Below, piece after piece: positions 36,475-44,526 of a stretch of DNA of 64,000 bases; position 1 is the first letter of the stretch, and the number at the start of each line of letters is the position of its first letter. The translations under genes and the position numbers were made by a program. The notes under the pieces are model-generated. The model saw nothing but the letters and a program-made list of their open reading frames with translations. It was not told the DNA's origin and ran no database searches. Where the stretch lies: assembly GCF_002884445.1 (NCBI RefSeq), contig NZ_KZ614144.1:3194053-3258052 (forward strand), written 5' to 3'. Origin of the DNA: Paenibacillus castaneae (GTDB lineage: Bacteria; Bacillota; Bacilli; Paenibacillales; Paenibacillaceae).

Positions 36475-36513
36475 GGGTGTCCCAAAAGCCATAAGGCTTG
36501 GGGCACCCTTTTT
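36475..36513 (+). other. Strong hairpin at the edge of an IS1182-type remnant
   Basis: GGGTGTCCCAAAAGCC (36475-36490) pairs with GGCTTGGGGCACCC (36495-36508), ending in T5. It could act as a terminator. Its position right before the transposase fragment suggests it is part of the IS end. Confidence 0.6.
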
Positions 36514-36533
36514 CATTGTTTTTAAAGCTTGTC

Positions 36534-36840
36534 TTTCGCTATGAAAGTAAAGATACAACGGAAAGTGGTTTTGAAATCCGAGTCAGTTTAATATACATGC
36601 GCTACAAGCAGCAGGCCCGTGAAAAGCTGCGCAGTGAAGAAGGTTATGCGTTATCAGTCAGTCGGATGATTGAGCTAGAAAGTGTATTCGGGCAATTAAA
36701 GAATAACCGGTGATTCCGGCGTTTCCTGCTTCGCAGCTTACCAAAAGTAAGCCTAGAGGTCGGGTGGCTTTCGCTTGCCCATAATCTGCTTAAGCGGGCA
36801 GCAATGGACCAAAATAGAAAAATGGCGGTACAGGAACAGC
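36534..36840 (+). pseudogene. IS1182-family transposase remnant
   Basis: A frame open from 36498 reads YESKDTTESGF, then IRVSLIYMRYKQQAREKL and RSEEGYALSVSRMIELESVF. After an in-frame TGA (36711-36713) it continues FRRFLLRSLPKVSLEVGWL and SLAHNLLKRAAMDQ. These match the C-terminal third of IS1182-type transposases. The N-terminal two thirds are missing, an internal deletion joins ESGF to IRVS, and the stop breaks the frame. It is not functional. Confidence 0.75.
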
Positions 36841-36875
36841 CCCTTTTCTTTTTTATTGGGAATTATCCAATTCAA

Positions 36876-36931
36876 TTGTTAACCTTGTTTTTAAATTATA
36901 GGTTTACAATCATGAAATATCAAGCTATGAT
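36876..36931 (+). promoter_or_regulatory. BirA operator and promoter of the bioY operon
   Basis: TTGTTAACC (36876-36884), a 16-bp spacer and GGTTTACAA (36901-36909) form a textbook BirA box. TTTACA (36903-36908) and TATGAT (36926-36931) with a 17-bp spacer form the promoter, so the right half-site covers the -35 box. Biotinoyl-AMP-loaded BirA should repress the operon when biotin is sufficient. Confidence 0.88.
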
Positions 36932-36995
36932 TTATCTCATACATAGATGTCGACTCTTGTAGCCCTATTTTCAACTTAGCAACGGAGGTAACAAA

Positions 36996-37550
36996 TTGAA
37001 GACAAAAGAGATGGTATTCGCTGCATTATTCACTGCATTAATAGGGGTATTAGGCATGATCCCGCCAATTTCATTAGGTTTTATCCCCGTGCCCATAACC
37101 GCGCAAACACTCGGCGTCATGCTGGCAGGATGCTTTCTAGGAAAGAAAACGGGTACGCTTAGTTTGGTCCTATTTATCGTATTAGTCGCTTTAGGCTTAC
37201 CTTTATTATCAGGTGGACGTGGAGGTCTTTCTGTACTAGTTGGGCCCTCTGCAGGCTACATACTAAGCTGGCCGATAGCCGCATTCTGTATCGGATATAT
37301 GACAGAAAAAGCGTGGTCAACTTTAAAAACGTGGAAAGTGATCGTCATTAATTTTGTTTTCGGTGTTGTACTTGTGAGTTTAATCGGTGCGCCGATCATG
37401 GCTATCATTACGCATACATCTGTCTGGGCTGGTCTTGTGGGTGCTGCTGCATTTTTACCAGGAGATTGTATCAAAGCTATTATCGCAGCCATTATTGCCC
37501 TGCAATTAAAAGCTGTCAGTCCGATTGAAGAGCATGTAAATAACAAATAA
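36996..37550 (+). CDS. bioY: BioY biotin-binding S component of an ECF transporter
   Basis: The 184-residue membrane protein has six hydrophobic helices and BioY hallmarks: FIPVPITAQTLGVMLAG near 30-46, LPLLSGGRGGLSVLVGPSAGY near 70-90 and the C-terminal PGDCIKAIIAA. It binds biotin and works with the EcfA1-EcfA2-EcfT module encoded 4-6 kb downstream in the same gene run. The start is TTG 36996 behind GGAGG. A BirA operator lies over its promoter. BioY leads the operon and so marks its biotin link. Confidence 0.94.
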   Translation: MKTKEMVFAALFTALIGVLGMIPPISLGFIPVPITAQTLGVMLAGCFLGKKTGTLSLVLFIVLVALGLPLLSGGRGGLSVLVGPSAGYILSWPIAAFCIGYMTEKAWSTLKTWKVIVINFVFGVVLVSLIGAPIMAIITHTSVWAGLVGAAAFLPGDCIKAIIAAIIALQLKAVSPIEEHVNNK

Positions 37551-37581
37551 TGACTGAAATTGTGAACAGGTGTGATGAGCG

Positions 37582-39063
37582 ATGAATCTAACAGACCCAT
37601 TATTACGTTATGCAGTGCAGCAGTCCGACAAAGTCGCCCTAACCAACGGACAAGAGAGCCGTACTTATGGAGAACTGGTGCAAAGGATGAAAAAAGTCGC
37701 ACAGGGCTTCATACATAATGGACTCATCCATGACAAAGTCGCCATTTTGTCTACGAACCGCATGGAGTTTGTTGAGGTTTTTCTTGGCGCAATCTATGCA
37801 GGCTGTGTTCCCATCCCTTTGGATCCAAAGTGGAGCATAACTCAAGTTAATGCTATTTTGCAGCAATATAAGCCGAAAATGATTTTTACTGAGATGGCAT
37901 TTGAACAGAATCTAGTCCTGCAGGACAACGGAATTCCGGTTTTTACTTTTTCAACTGAAGAAACAGGTAGCTATGATAAGTGGTTAGATATATGGAAGCC
38001 AGAAGCTGAAATGGATGAATCCAATGAACTATTGTTTATCGGATTCACTTCCGGCACAACGGGCATCCCTAAGGGATATATCCGTACCCATTCGTCGTGG
38101 ATCAATAGCTTTAAAGCTAGTAAAGAAGCTTTCCAACTAAACAATATGGAGCATGTATTAGCTCCAGGTCCATTTGTTCACTCCTTGTCGTTATTCGCCT
38201 TGATACAGAGCCTGTACAGTGGCTCAACCTTTCATATCACAAATGAATTTAATGCTCGAAGTATTTGGCAATGGTGTGAACAGATTCCTGGTGCGATTTT
38301 GTTTGTGGTGCCAACGATGATTGAATCGATGATGCAGGAGGCAACCCACGGTCAGACGCAAATTCAAGCACTGATCAGCTCTGGCGGGAAATGGTCTGAG
38401 TCGTCGAAGAAAAGGTGCAAAGAGGTTTTTGGCGGAGCGAAGCTATATGAATTTTACGGCTCATCAGAAGCAAGTTATATCAGTTTTTTGGAGATTCATG
38501 CCGCAAACAAACCTCATTCGGTTGGCAAGCCCTTTTCAGGTGTGCACGTATCTATTCGCGATGAACAGTTTCAGGAGGTGCCCGTTGGAGTCATTGGGCA
38601 GCTTTACATTCGAAGTGAAATGATGTTTTTAGGCTATTATCATTTGCCAGAGGAAACGAAGGCAGCATTCCGAGATGGATGGCTCATCATTGGGGATTTC
38701 ATGTATAGGGATGAAGAGGGGTACTTGTATATGGCTGGACGCGCAAAAAACATGATCGTATCTGGCGGCCTTAATATTTTCCCCGAAGAAGTAGAGTCTG
38801 TGCTTCAGCACATTCCGGAAATTCAAGAAGTGATGGTGCTTGGAGTGCCGGATGCCTACTGGGGTGAGCAGGTGACTGCAGTCGTGAAGTGGAGCGGACT
38901 AGAGCGCTTAACTATAGAGGAAATTAAACATTACTGCCGCCAGCATATAGCGAGCTACAAAGCTCCAAAACAGCTCGTAACAGTAGATCAGTTCATTTAT
39001 ACGAGTAGTGGGAAAATAGCTCGGCAGGCGATGAGAGACTCTATTAAGGGAGAAACAATATGA
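37582..39063 (+). CDS. Acyl-CoA ligase (AMP-forming), YhfT-like
   Basis: The 493-residue adenylate-forming enzyme shows the P-loop FTSGTTGIPKGY near 156, FYGSSEASYISF near 290, GDFMYRDEEGYLYMAGR near 372 with the ATP-binding Asp, and the catalytic lysine in TSSGKIARQAM near 477. It would make an acyl-CoA from an acid, ATP and CoA. In Bacillus subtilis a bioY-like gene with a ligase and a thiolase (yhfU-yhfT-yhfS) is BirA-controlled, and this locus begins the same way. Chain length preference cannot be read from sequence. The stop overlaps the thiolase start. Confidence 0.88.
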   Translation: MNLTDPLLRYAVQQSDKVALTNGQESRTYGELVQRMKKVAQGFIHNGLIHDKVAILSTNRMEFVEVFLGAIYAGCVPIPLDPKWSITQVNAILQQYKPKMIFTEMAFEQNLVLQDNGIPVFTFSTEETGSYDKWLDIWKPEAEMDESNELLFIGFTSGTTGIPKGYIRTHSSWINSFKASKEAFQLNNMEHVLAPGPFVHSLSLFALIQSLYSGSTFHITNEFNARSIWQWCEQIPGAILFVVPTMIESMMQEATHGQTQIQALISSGGKWSESSKKRCKEVFGGAKLYEFYGSSEASYISFLEIHAANKPHSVGKPFSGVHVSIRDEQFQEVPVGVIGQLYIRSEMMFLGYYHLPEETKAAFRDGWLIIGDFMYRDEEGYLYMAGRAKNMIVSGGLNIFPEEVESVLQHIPEIQEVMVLGVPDAYWGEQVTAVVKWSGLERLTIEEIKHYCRQHIASYKAPKQLVTVDQFIYTSSGKIARQAMRDSIKGETI

Positions 39064-40211
39064 TTGAAGCAGTAATTGTCATGGCTAAACGTACTCCAAT
39101 TGGCAAGCTGGGCGGCATATTAAATACGCTAGAGCCGGAAGCATTATTAGCACCGCTTATTAAGCATATGGTATCTGCAACAAAACTGCCGAAGGATATA
39201 ATTGATGATGTAATCATTGGCAATGTAGTAGGACCAGGCGGCAATGTAGCAAGGGTTTCTGCTCTCGAAGCAGGACTTCCTGTCACGGTTCCAGGAGTTA
39301 CGGTTGACCGGCAATGCGGTTCAGGGTTAGAAGCCATTAATATAGCAGCGCGTCTCATTCAAAGTGGCGCCGGCGCGGTTTATTTAGCTGGTGGTGTAGA
39401 AAGCACGAGCCGTGCACCTTGGAAATTAGCCAAGCCACAAACGCTTATGGGTATACCGCAGCTTTACACGCGTGCTCACTTTACTCCAAGCGCCTACGGC
39501 GACCCGGATATGGGCATTGCGGCGGAGAATGTAGCGAAACAATACGCCATTTCCAGGGAAGAACAGGACCTTTATGCTTTGAAAAGCCATCAAAAAGCTG
39601 TTCTTTCTCAGCAAAATGGCCGATTTCTACAAGAGATTGTTCCTTTGCAAGTAAATGGAGAATGGGTTACGACAGATGAGTGTCCAAGAGCCAATACGAG
39701 CCTCGAAAAGCTGCAGCAATTGCCGCCCATCTTTCTGGAACAGGGTACGGTAACAGCAGGCAATGCATGTCCACTCAATGATGGAGCAGCTCTTGTTCTC
39801 ATCATGTCCCGTGAAAAATGCACGGAGCTTAAGCTGAAGCCTATATTGCGCGTAGTAGATGCTCAAGCTGCAGGTGTTGATCCTAATTTTTTAGGTATTG
39901 GCCCCGTTCCAGCTGTGCAGAAAGTGCTAAGCCGTCAGCAGCTTACGGCTGCCGATTTGGATATAGTGGAGTTTAATGAAGCATTTGCATCACAAGTATT
40001 GGCCTCACTAAAGGAGCTTCAGATTCCGCAGGAAAAGGTCAATTATGGTGGTGGTGCACTTGCTATAGGGCATCCTTACGGTGCTTCAGGAGCCATCTTG
40101 ATGACTCGCTTATGCGCAGAAATGCTTTCCACCCCCTACAAACGAGGCCTTGCCACACTAGGTATTGGTGGCGGAATAGGCCTCGCAACATTAGTGGAGG
40201 CAGTTGAATGA
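39060..40211 (+). CDS. Thiolase-family acetyl-CoA acyltransferase, YhfS-like, second Cys replaced
   Basis: The 383-residue thiolase has the acyl-accepting cysteine in DRQCGSGLEAIN near 84 and the catalytic histidine in GHPYGASGAIL near 341. The usual CIGGG motif reads LGIGGGIG, so the second catalytic cysteine is a glycine. That cysteine normally activates the acetyl-CoA methyl carbon for condensation. It may have altered chemistry or use another residue. ATGA overlaps couple it to the ligase and to the next gene. By context it condenses an acyl-CoA with acetyl-CoA. Confidence 0.88.
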   Translation: MIEAVIVMAKRTPIGKLGGILNTLEPEALLAPLIKHMVSATKLPKDIIDDVIIGNVVGPGGNVARVSALEAGLPVTVPGVTVDRQCGSGLEAINIAARLIQSGAGAVYLAGGVESTSRAPWKLAKPQTLMGIPQLYTRAHFTPSAYGDPDMGIAAENVAKQYAISREEQDLYALKSHQKAVLSQQNGRFLQEIVPLQVNGEWVTTDECPRANTSLEKLQQLPPIFLEQGTVTAGNACPLNDGAALVLIMSREKCTELKLKPILRVVDAQAAGVDPNFLGIGPVPAVQKVLSRQQLTAADLDIVEFNEAFASQVLASLKELQIPQEKVNYGGGALAIGHPYGASGAILMTRLCAEMLSTPYKRGLATLGIGGGIGLATLVEAVE

Positions 40212-40606
40212 GGAGCGTCCAACATCAGCTTCATATAAGCGCGGAGTGGATTACCCAATATGCAAGTAGTATCGAAGCTCCTTTGCAAGTGATGAATGGC
40301 GATTTAATCGCACCTGCGACAATGCCTATTATTTTCTGGCAAGCATTCGACATACCTTGGTTGAGCAAGGATGTACCTTTCATTCATGGCATGCAGCGTT
40401 TCTCATACGAGGCACCGATTATTGCAGGCATGAACTTAGATTGTGAATTATGGTTGACGAAGGTAGAAAAAAAGAGAAGTAAACAAGGGTGGCTGACCTT
40501 TTATGACCATACCCTTGTTTGTTCATCTGACGGTGCTCTCATAGGCACAGCCGAAACCGTATTAATCCGAGTAGGTGATTACGATGAAAAAAACAATAAC
40601 AGCTGA
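40208..40606 (+). CDS. Hot-dog fold protein, HadA/MaoC-N-like dehydratase subunit
   Basis: The 132-residue protein resembles the FAS1 dehydratase/MaoC N-terminal half: MPIIFWQAFDIPW near 38, FIHGMQRFSYEAPIIAGMNL near 58-77, then the beta strands WLTFYDHTLVCSSDGALIG. It lacks the D...H active-site motif, which the next gene has. Such halves pair with a catalytic MaoC subunit, as in HadA-HadB. ATGA overlap with the thiolase and a 23-base overlap with the MaoC gene support a heteromeric (R)-3-hydroxyacyl dehydratase. Confidence 0.75.
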   Translation: MRSVQHQLHISAEWITQYASSIEAPLQVMNGDLIAPATMPIIFWQAFDIPWLSKDVPFIHGMQRFSYEAPIIAGMNLDCELWLTKVEKKRSKQGWLTFYDHTLVCSSDGALIGTAETVLIRVGDYDEKNNNS

Positions 40607-40928
40607 AGCTATCCAGCGGTATGCGGCTGCCTCTAAAGATACGGCTGCCATTCATTTGGATGTCGAAGCAGCAGTGAATGCAGGCTATGAACGCCCCATC
40701 GCGCACGGCATGTACATTATGGGGCTGGCGCAATCCATTTATTTAACTGAGCATCCATTGCAATGGATCACCGCGTACAGCATGAAATTTCAGAAGGCGC
40801 TATTCGTAGATTCTGTCGCAATCTTTGATTATGAGGTTGATGACGATCGTATCCATATGACTGTCGGATTAGAATCTGGCGAAGTGATTGCATCTGGCAC
40901 CTTTTCAGTGAAAGAGAGGCAGTCATGA
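40584..40928 (+). CDS. MaoC-like (R)-3-hydroxyacyl-CoA dehydratase, catalytic subunit
   Basis: The 114-residue hot-dog protein shows the hydratase-2 motif SKDTAAIHLDVEAAVNAGY with IAHGMYIMG, containing the catalytic Asp and His, near residues 19-50. It would remove water from 3-hydroxyacyl-CoA or -ACP to give the trans-2-enoyl form. I start at ATG 40584, five bases after AGGTGA; an in-frame GTG at 40575 is less likely. It overlaps the HadA-like partner upstream and the SDR gene (ATGA) downstream. Confidence 0.85.
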   Translation: MKKTITAEAIQRYAAASKDTAAIHLDVEAAVNAGYERPIAHGMYIMGLAQSIYLTEHPLQWITAYSMKFQKALFVDSVAIFDYEVDDDRIHMTVGLESGEVIASGTFSVKERQS

Positions 40929-41746
40929 ATAAAGCAGCTTTAATTACAGGAGCGACCCGGGGGATTGGACGCAGTATCGCCTTGCATCTTGGTCAAGCTG
41001 GTTATCAAGTGATTGTTAATGGTACGAAGCAGTCACTAATAGACGAAGTGGTGCAGGAGATCCAACGAGCAGACGGTGAAGCAATCGGGTATTATGCCGA
41101 CGTTGCAGATCCGCTCGCTGTCACTTCCATGGTAGATGCTGCCATAGCTAATTATGGTCGCATGGATGTATTCATACATAACGCTGGCAATTTGCATGAC
41201 CAATTATGTGTGCAGATGACGGATGAAGAGTGGAAATCTGTGCTTGATGTACATTTGAATGGCGCTTTTTATTGCATTCAGCGCATACTGCCGCATATGC
41301 AAACGAACGGCGGCGACATTCTTCTCATGACCTCAACTGCTGGATTAATAGGTTCGAAGGGACAGGTAAATTATAGTGCGGCCAAAGCTGGAATGCTTGG
41401 TATCGTATGGACGCTCGCAGATGAATTAAAGCGTAATCGGATTAGGGTGAATGCCATTTCGCCTGCTGCCTTAACGGATATGACAAGACCTGTAATCAAG
41501 CATATAACGGAAAAATACGCCAAGCGAAATGAACCATTTCCAGAGTACTGGCGCGTGGGTGAATCAGATGATATCGCTCGTTTTGTTATCGCATTGCTGG
41601 CACAGCCCGATGCAGATTTAACCGGTGAAATATTAGGTATTAACGGTTCGAAGGTTACGAGTTGGCAGAAGCCGGCTCCTGCCTTCTTCGAAAACAGTGT
41701 GGAGGCATTTTTCGCAACGTGGCAGCGTCAGAAGGGAAGTCGTTAA
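40925..41746 (+). CDS. FabG-like short-chain dehydrogenase (3-oxoacyl reductase)
   Basis: The 273-residue SDR has the coenzyme loop GATRGIGRSIA near 8-18, NAGN near 88 and an intact Ser-Tyr-Lys triad (STAGLIGSKGQVNYSAAKAG near 136-155). Arg in the first loop suggests NADPH. In this operon it would reduce a 3-oxoacyl thioester to the hydroxy form between the thiolase and the MaoC pair. The stop is directly followed by the ecfA1 start. Confidence 0.88.
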   Translation: MNKAALITGATRGIGRSIALHLGQAGYQVIVNGTKQSLIDEVVQEIQRADGEAIGYYADVADPLAVTSMVDAAIANYGRMDVFIHNAGNLHDQLCVQMTDEEWKSVLDVHLNGAFYCIQRILPHMQTNGGDILLMTSTAGLIGSKGQVNYSAAKAGMLGIVWTLADELKRNRIRVNAISPAALTDMTRPVIKHITEKYAKRNEPFPEYWRVGESDDIARFVIALLAQPDADLTGEILGINGSKVTSWQKPAPAFFENSVEAFFATWQRQKGSR

Positions 41747-42547
41747 ATGCTAACATTCGACCACGTTCATTTTTATTATAAAAAGGGACAGCCTGTCATA
41801 GAGAATATGAGCTTTACGATTGAAGCAGGAGAGTTTGTATCGATTGTCGGAGCCAATGGATGCGGCAAATCGACGATTGCCAAGCTAATGGTTGGACTAT
41901 TGCTTCCGAAGGAAGGCAGTGTGACATTTAAAAACTTAGACACCTCAAATCCTGCAGACCTCCATCAGATCCATGAGCAAATAGGCCTGGTGTTTCAAAA
42001 TCCAGAGGATCAATTCATCACCACAACAGTAATGGATGAAATCGTATTTGGTTTGGAAAATATTCGAGTGCCAAGAGAGGAAATTCGCAGCCGATTGGAT
42101 TTCGCGATACAAGCTGTTCAGATGGATGACTACTTAGAGTCGATGCCGCACCAGCTATCCGGCGGTCAAAAACAGCGCGTAGCTATTGCGGCTATTGTCG
42201 CAATGCGCCCACAGATCATTATTTTTGACGAGGCTACCTCCATGCTTGATTCACAAGGAAGGGTGCAGGTGGTTTCCATTATGCAAGAGCTGCACCGTCA
42301 GGGCATGACCATTATTCACATCACCCATCATATGGAAGAAGCGCTGGCTGCAGAGCGTATTTTGCTCATTCATAAAGGTCGGCTTGAATTTGATGGCGAT
42401 CCTTTGGTCTTTTTCGAAACAATGCCCGTCGCAGACTATCAATTAGAGCTGCCTTTTGCAGTGCGATTACATACAATCTTCCATCAAGGAGAGCCGCTAA
42501 CGAGAGATTGGAAGGAGATGATTCGCTTACAGTGGTCTATCAATTAA
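41747..42547 (+). CDS. ecfA1: ECF transporter ATPase EcfA1
   Basis: The 266-residue ABC ATPase has Walker A GANGCGKST near 38, the Q loop VFQNPEDQFI near 83, the ABC signature LSGGQKQR near 138 and Walker B IIIFDEAT near 158. NPEDQ is typical of ECF ATPases. With EcfA2 and EcfT it powers uptake for an S component, here most likely BioY. It begins right after the SDR stop (TAAATG), and its end overlaps the next ATPase. Confidence 0.92.
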   Translation: MLTFDHVHFYYKKGQPVIENMSFTIEAGEFVSIVGANGCGKSTIAKLMVGLLLPKEGSVTFKNLDTSNPADLHQIHEQIGLVFQNPEDQFITTTVMDEIVFGLENIRVPREEIRSRLDFAIQAVQMDDYLESMPHQLSGGQKQRVAIAAIVAMRPQIIIFDEATSMLDSQGRVQVVSIMQELHRQGMTIIHITHHMEEALAAERILLIHKGRLEFDGDPLVFFETMPVADYQLELPFAVRLHTIFHQGEPLTRDWKEMIRLQWSIN

Positions 42548-43380
42548 ATAATGTGACTGTGAAATATGCTGATCGAGCAGCTTTGAATAATGTGAGCTGC
42601 ACCATTCAAGAAGGCAAATGGATTTCTGTCATAGGTCAGACGGGTGCAGGAAAGTCTACATTCGCTAAAGTGCTGAAGGGGCTTATTCTTACAATTGATG
42701 GGGAATATTGGATTAATCAACAGCCCGCTCATCGAGATGCCAAAGGACAGCTAAAGGTTGTGCCAGAAATCGGCTACGTTTTTCAATATCCGGAGCATCA
42801 GCTATTCGAAACGACCGTTTACAAAGAGCTCGCCTTTACTCCTAGGCTGCAGGGCTATTCCCAACAGGAAATTGAGATATTAATTGAAACCATTTTGGCG
42901 CAAGTAGGTTTGTCGGAGGAGATTGTTACATCGGTGCCGTTCCAATTAAGCGGGGGTCAAAAACGACGCGTAGCAATCGCTTCCGTATTGATGATGAACC
43001 CGAAGCTGCTTATATTGGATGAACCGACAGCAGGTCTTGACCCGGCAAGCCGTGATGCTATGCTGCGGCTGCTCAAAAAATGGCAGCAGCAAGAAAATCG
43101 CACGGTACTCTACCTATCACACCAAATGAATGATGTTGCCGAATACTCGGACGAAGTCATCGTATTTCAAGCTGGGCGCCTCATGGGGCATATGGATACT
43201 AATGCTTTATTTCTGGATAATGCTCCATTACTAGAGCAGCTCGGATTGTCACTGCCGGAACCGGTACAGCTATTAAAGCTTATAGAGGAATTATCCGGCC
43301 AGAAAATCGAAGTCCCAAGCTGCAGGGAGCAGGATATATTCGAGAAAGTATGGCAAATCAAGCATGCAAGGAGCTTCTAA
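42532..43380 (+). CDS. ecfA2: ECF transporter ATPase EcfA2
   Basis: The 282-residue ABC ATPase shows Walker A GQTGAGKST, VFQYPEHQLFE (ECF-type Q loop), LSGGQKRR and LLILDEPTAGLD. I choose GTG 42532, fourteen bases after AAGGAG. An in-frame TTG at 42508 has no binding site, so the start is uncertain. It overlaps EcfA1 by 16 bases, suggesting coupled synthesis of the ATPase heterodimer. Confidence 0.9.
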   Translation: MVYQLNNVTVKYADRAALNNVSCTIQEGKWISVIGQTGAGKSTFAKVLKGLILTIDGEYWINQQPAHRDAKGQLKVVPEIGYVFQYPEHQLFETTVYKELAFTPRLQGYSQQEIEILIETILAQVGLSEEIVTSVPFQLSGGQKRRVAIASVLMMNPKLLILDEPTAGLDPASRDAMLRLLKKWQQQENRTVLYLSHQMNDVAEYSDEVIVFQAGRLMGHMDTNALFLDNAPLLEQLGLSLPEPVQLLKLIEELSGQKIEVPSCREQDIFEKVWQIKHARSF

Positions 43381-44184
43381 ATGGCTAATGCAGTTGTATT
43401 GGGGCAATATTGGGAGACGAATTCCATCATTCATCTTCTGGACCCTCGCACAAAGATTTTAGGTCTCATCATCATTATGCTAAGCTTCCTAATGCTAGAT
43501 ACATTCATCAGCTACGCTGTCGCTACTCTATTTCTTATTGGCATTTTGCTGCTGACTAATATCCCATTTCACGTTTTAGGGAAAAGCTTAAAGCCTATTT
43601 TGTTTATTTTGATGTTCACTTTTGTATATAATGTGTTATTCACTAAAGGAAACGTCATTTGGTCCTGGTTATTTATCGAGGTGACAACGGAGGGGCTGCA
43701 AATCGGGATCCGTTTCGTCTGGCGTCTTATTTTACTCATTTTACTGGCCTCGATTTTAACTTTAACGACAAAGCCGTTATCCTTAGCTGATGGACTAATA
43801 AAGCTGCTAGCGCCGTTATCCAAATTAAATGTACCTGTGGAGCAGTTTTCACTAATGATCGTCATCGCCATTCGGTTTATCCCAACCATCTTACAGGAGC
43901 TTGATCGTATTCTGCTTGCACATAAGGCTAGAGGCTATGATATGATTTCTTTATCGCTCCCAAAACGTATTTTCGCTTATATACCCATTCTCATTCCATT
44001 ACTTTTCACGCTCATTCAACGTGCTGAACAGCTGTCTTACGCCATTGATGCGCGCGCTTACGGCAATGGCAAGGGGAGAACTACGTATAAGCAATTGAAA
44101 TTTGCACAAATTGATTTGCAAGCAGGCGGAATTGTCATCGTACTGACGGCGTCCCTATTGTTATTGAAGATTGGGGGAGTTTAA
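43381..44184 (+). CDS. ecfT: ECF transporter T component EcfT
   Basis: The 267-residue membrane protein has about five or six helices. It also has the two coupling-helix motifs that contact the ATPases (HKARGYD near 181 and DARAYG near 223). HLLDPRTKILGL near 20 is also typical. It begins directly after the EcfA2 stop. A complete EcfA1-A2-T set in the same gene run as bioY suggests a dedicated rather than a shared biotin transporter, though sharing with other S components is possible. Confidence 0.92.
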   Translation: MANAVVLGQYWETNSIIHLLDPRTKILGLIIIMLSFLMLDTFISYAVATLFLIGILLLTNIPFHVLGKSLKPILFILMFTFVYNVLFTKGNVIWSWLFIEVTTEGLQIGIRFVWRLILLILLASILTLTTKPLSLADGLIKLLAPLSKLNVPVEQFSLMIVIAIRFIPTILQELDRILLAHKARGYDMISLSLPKRIFAYIPILIPLLFTLIQRAEQLSYAIDARAYGNGKGRTTYKQLKFAQIDLQAGGIVIVLTASLLLLKIGGV

Positions 44185-44526
44185 GTGGACATTTATGGAC
44201 CAGTCATTGACAACGAAACGCGTTGTATTCATTATCATACTGAAAAGGATATTATCGCCATTAAGTTTAAATGCTGCAATCGCTATTATCCTTGCTATAA
44301 ATGCCATGAGGAGCATGCAGATCACAGCATCACGCAGTGGCCGAAAGAGCAATTTGATGAATTCGCTATCCTTTGCGGATGCTGTCACACCGAGTTGACG
44401 ATTCAACAATATATGAATACCGCTAACTGTCCCCATTGCGGGACATTCTTTAATGAGAGATGTGCGCTGCATTATCCGATTTACTTTGAACGATCTGATG
44501 AGGAAGAACACAAGGGGGAACGATGA
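44185..44526 (+). CDS. CHY-type zinc-finger protein
   Basis: The 113-residue protein has the CHY pattern: C-x-H-Y (CIHYH near 14), FKCCNRYYPCYKCHEEHADH, then CGCCHTELTIQQYM and NCPHCGTFFNERC. About twelve Cys/His ligands suggest three bound zinc ions. Start GTG 44185 directly follows the EcfT stop, and its end overlaps the flavoprotein start (ATGA). Bacterial CHY proteins are of unknown function. Its place in a biotin-linked operon is striking and unexplained. Confidence 0.85.
   Translation: MDIYGPVIDNETRCIHYHTEKDIIAIKFKCCNRYYPCYKCHEEHADHSITQWPKEQFDEFAILCGCCHTELTIQQYMNTANCPHCGTFFNERCALHYPIYFERSDEEEHKGER

Noticed and set aside
36498..36713. Intact 71-codon gene
   Set aside because: The frame continues past its TGA with IS1182-type transposase sequence, so it is a fragment of a decayed transposase.
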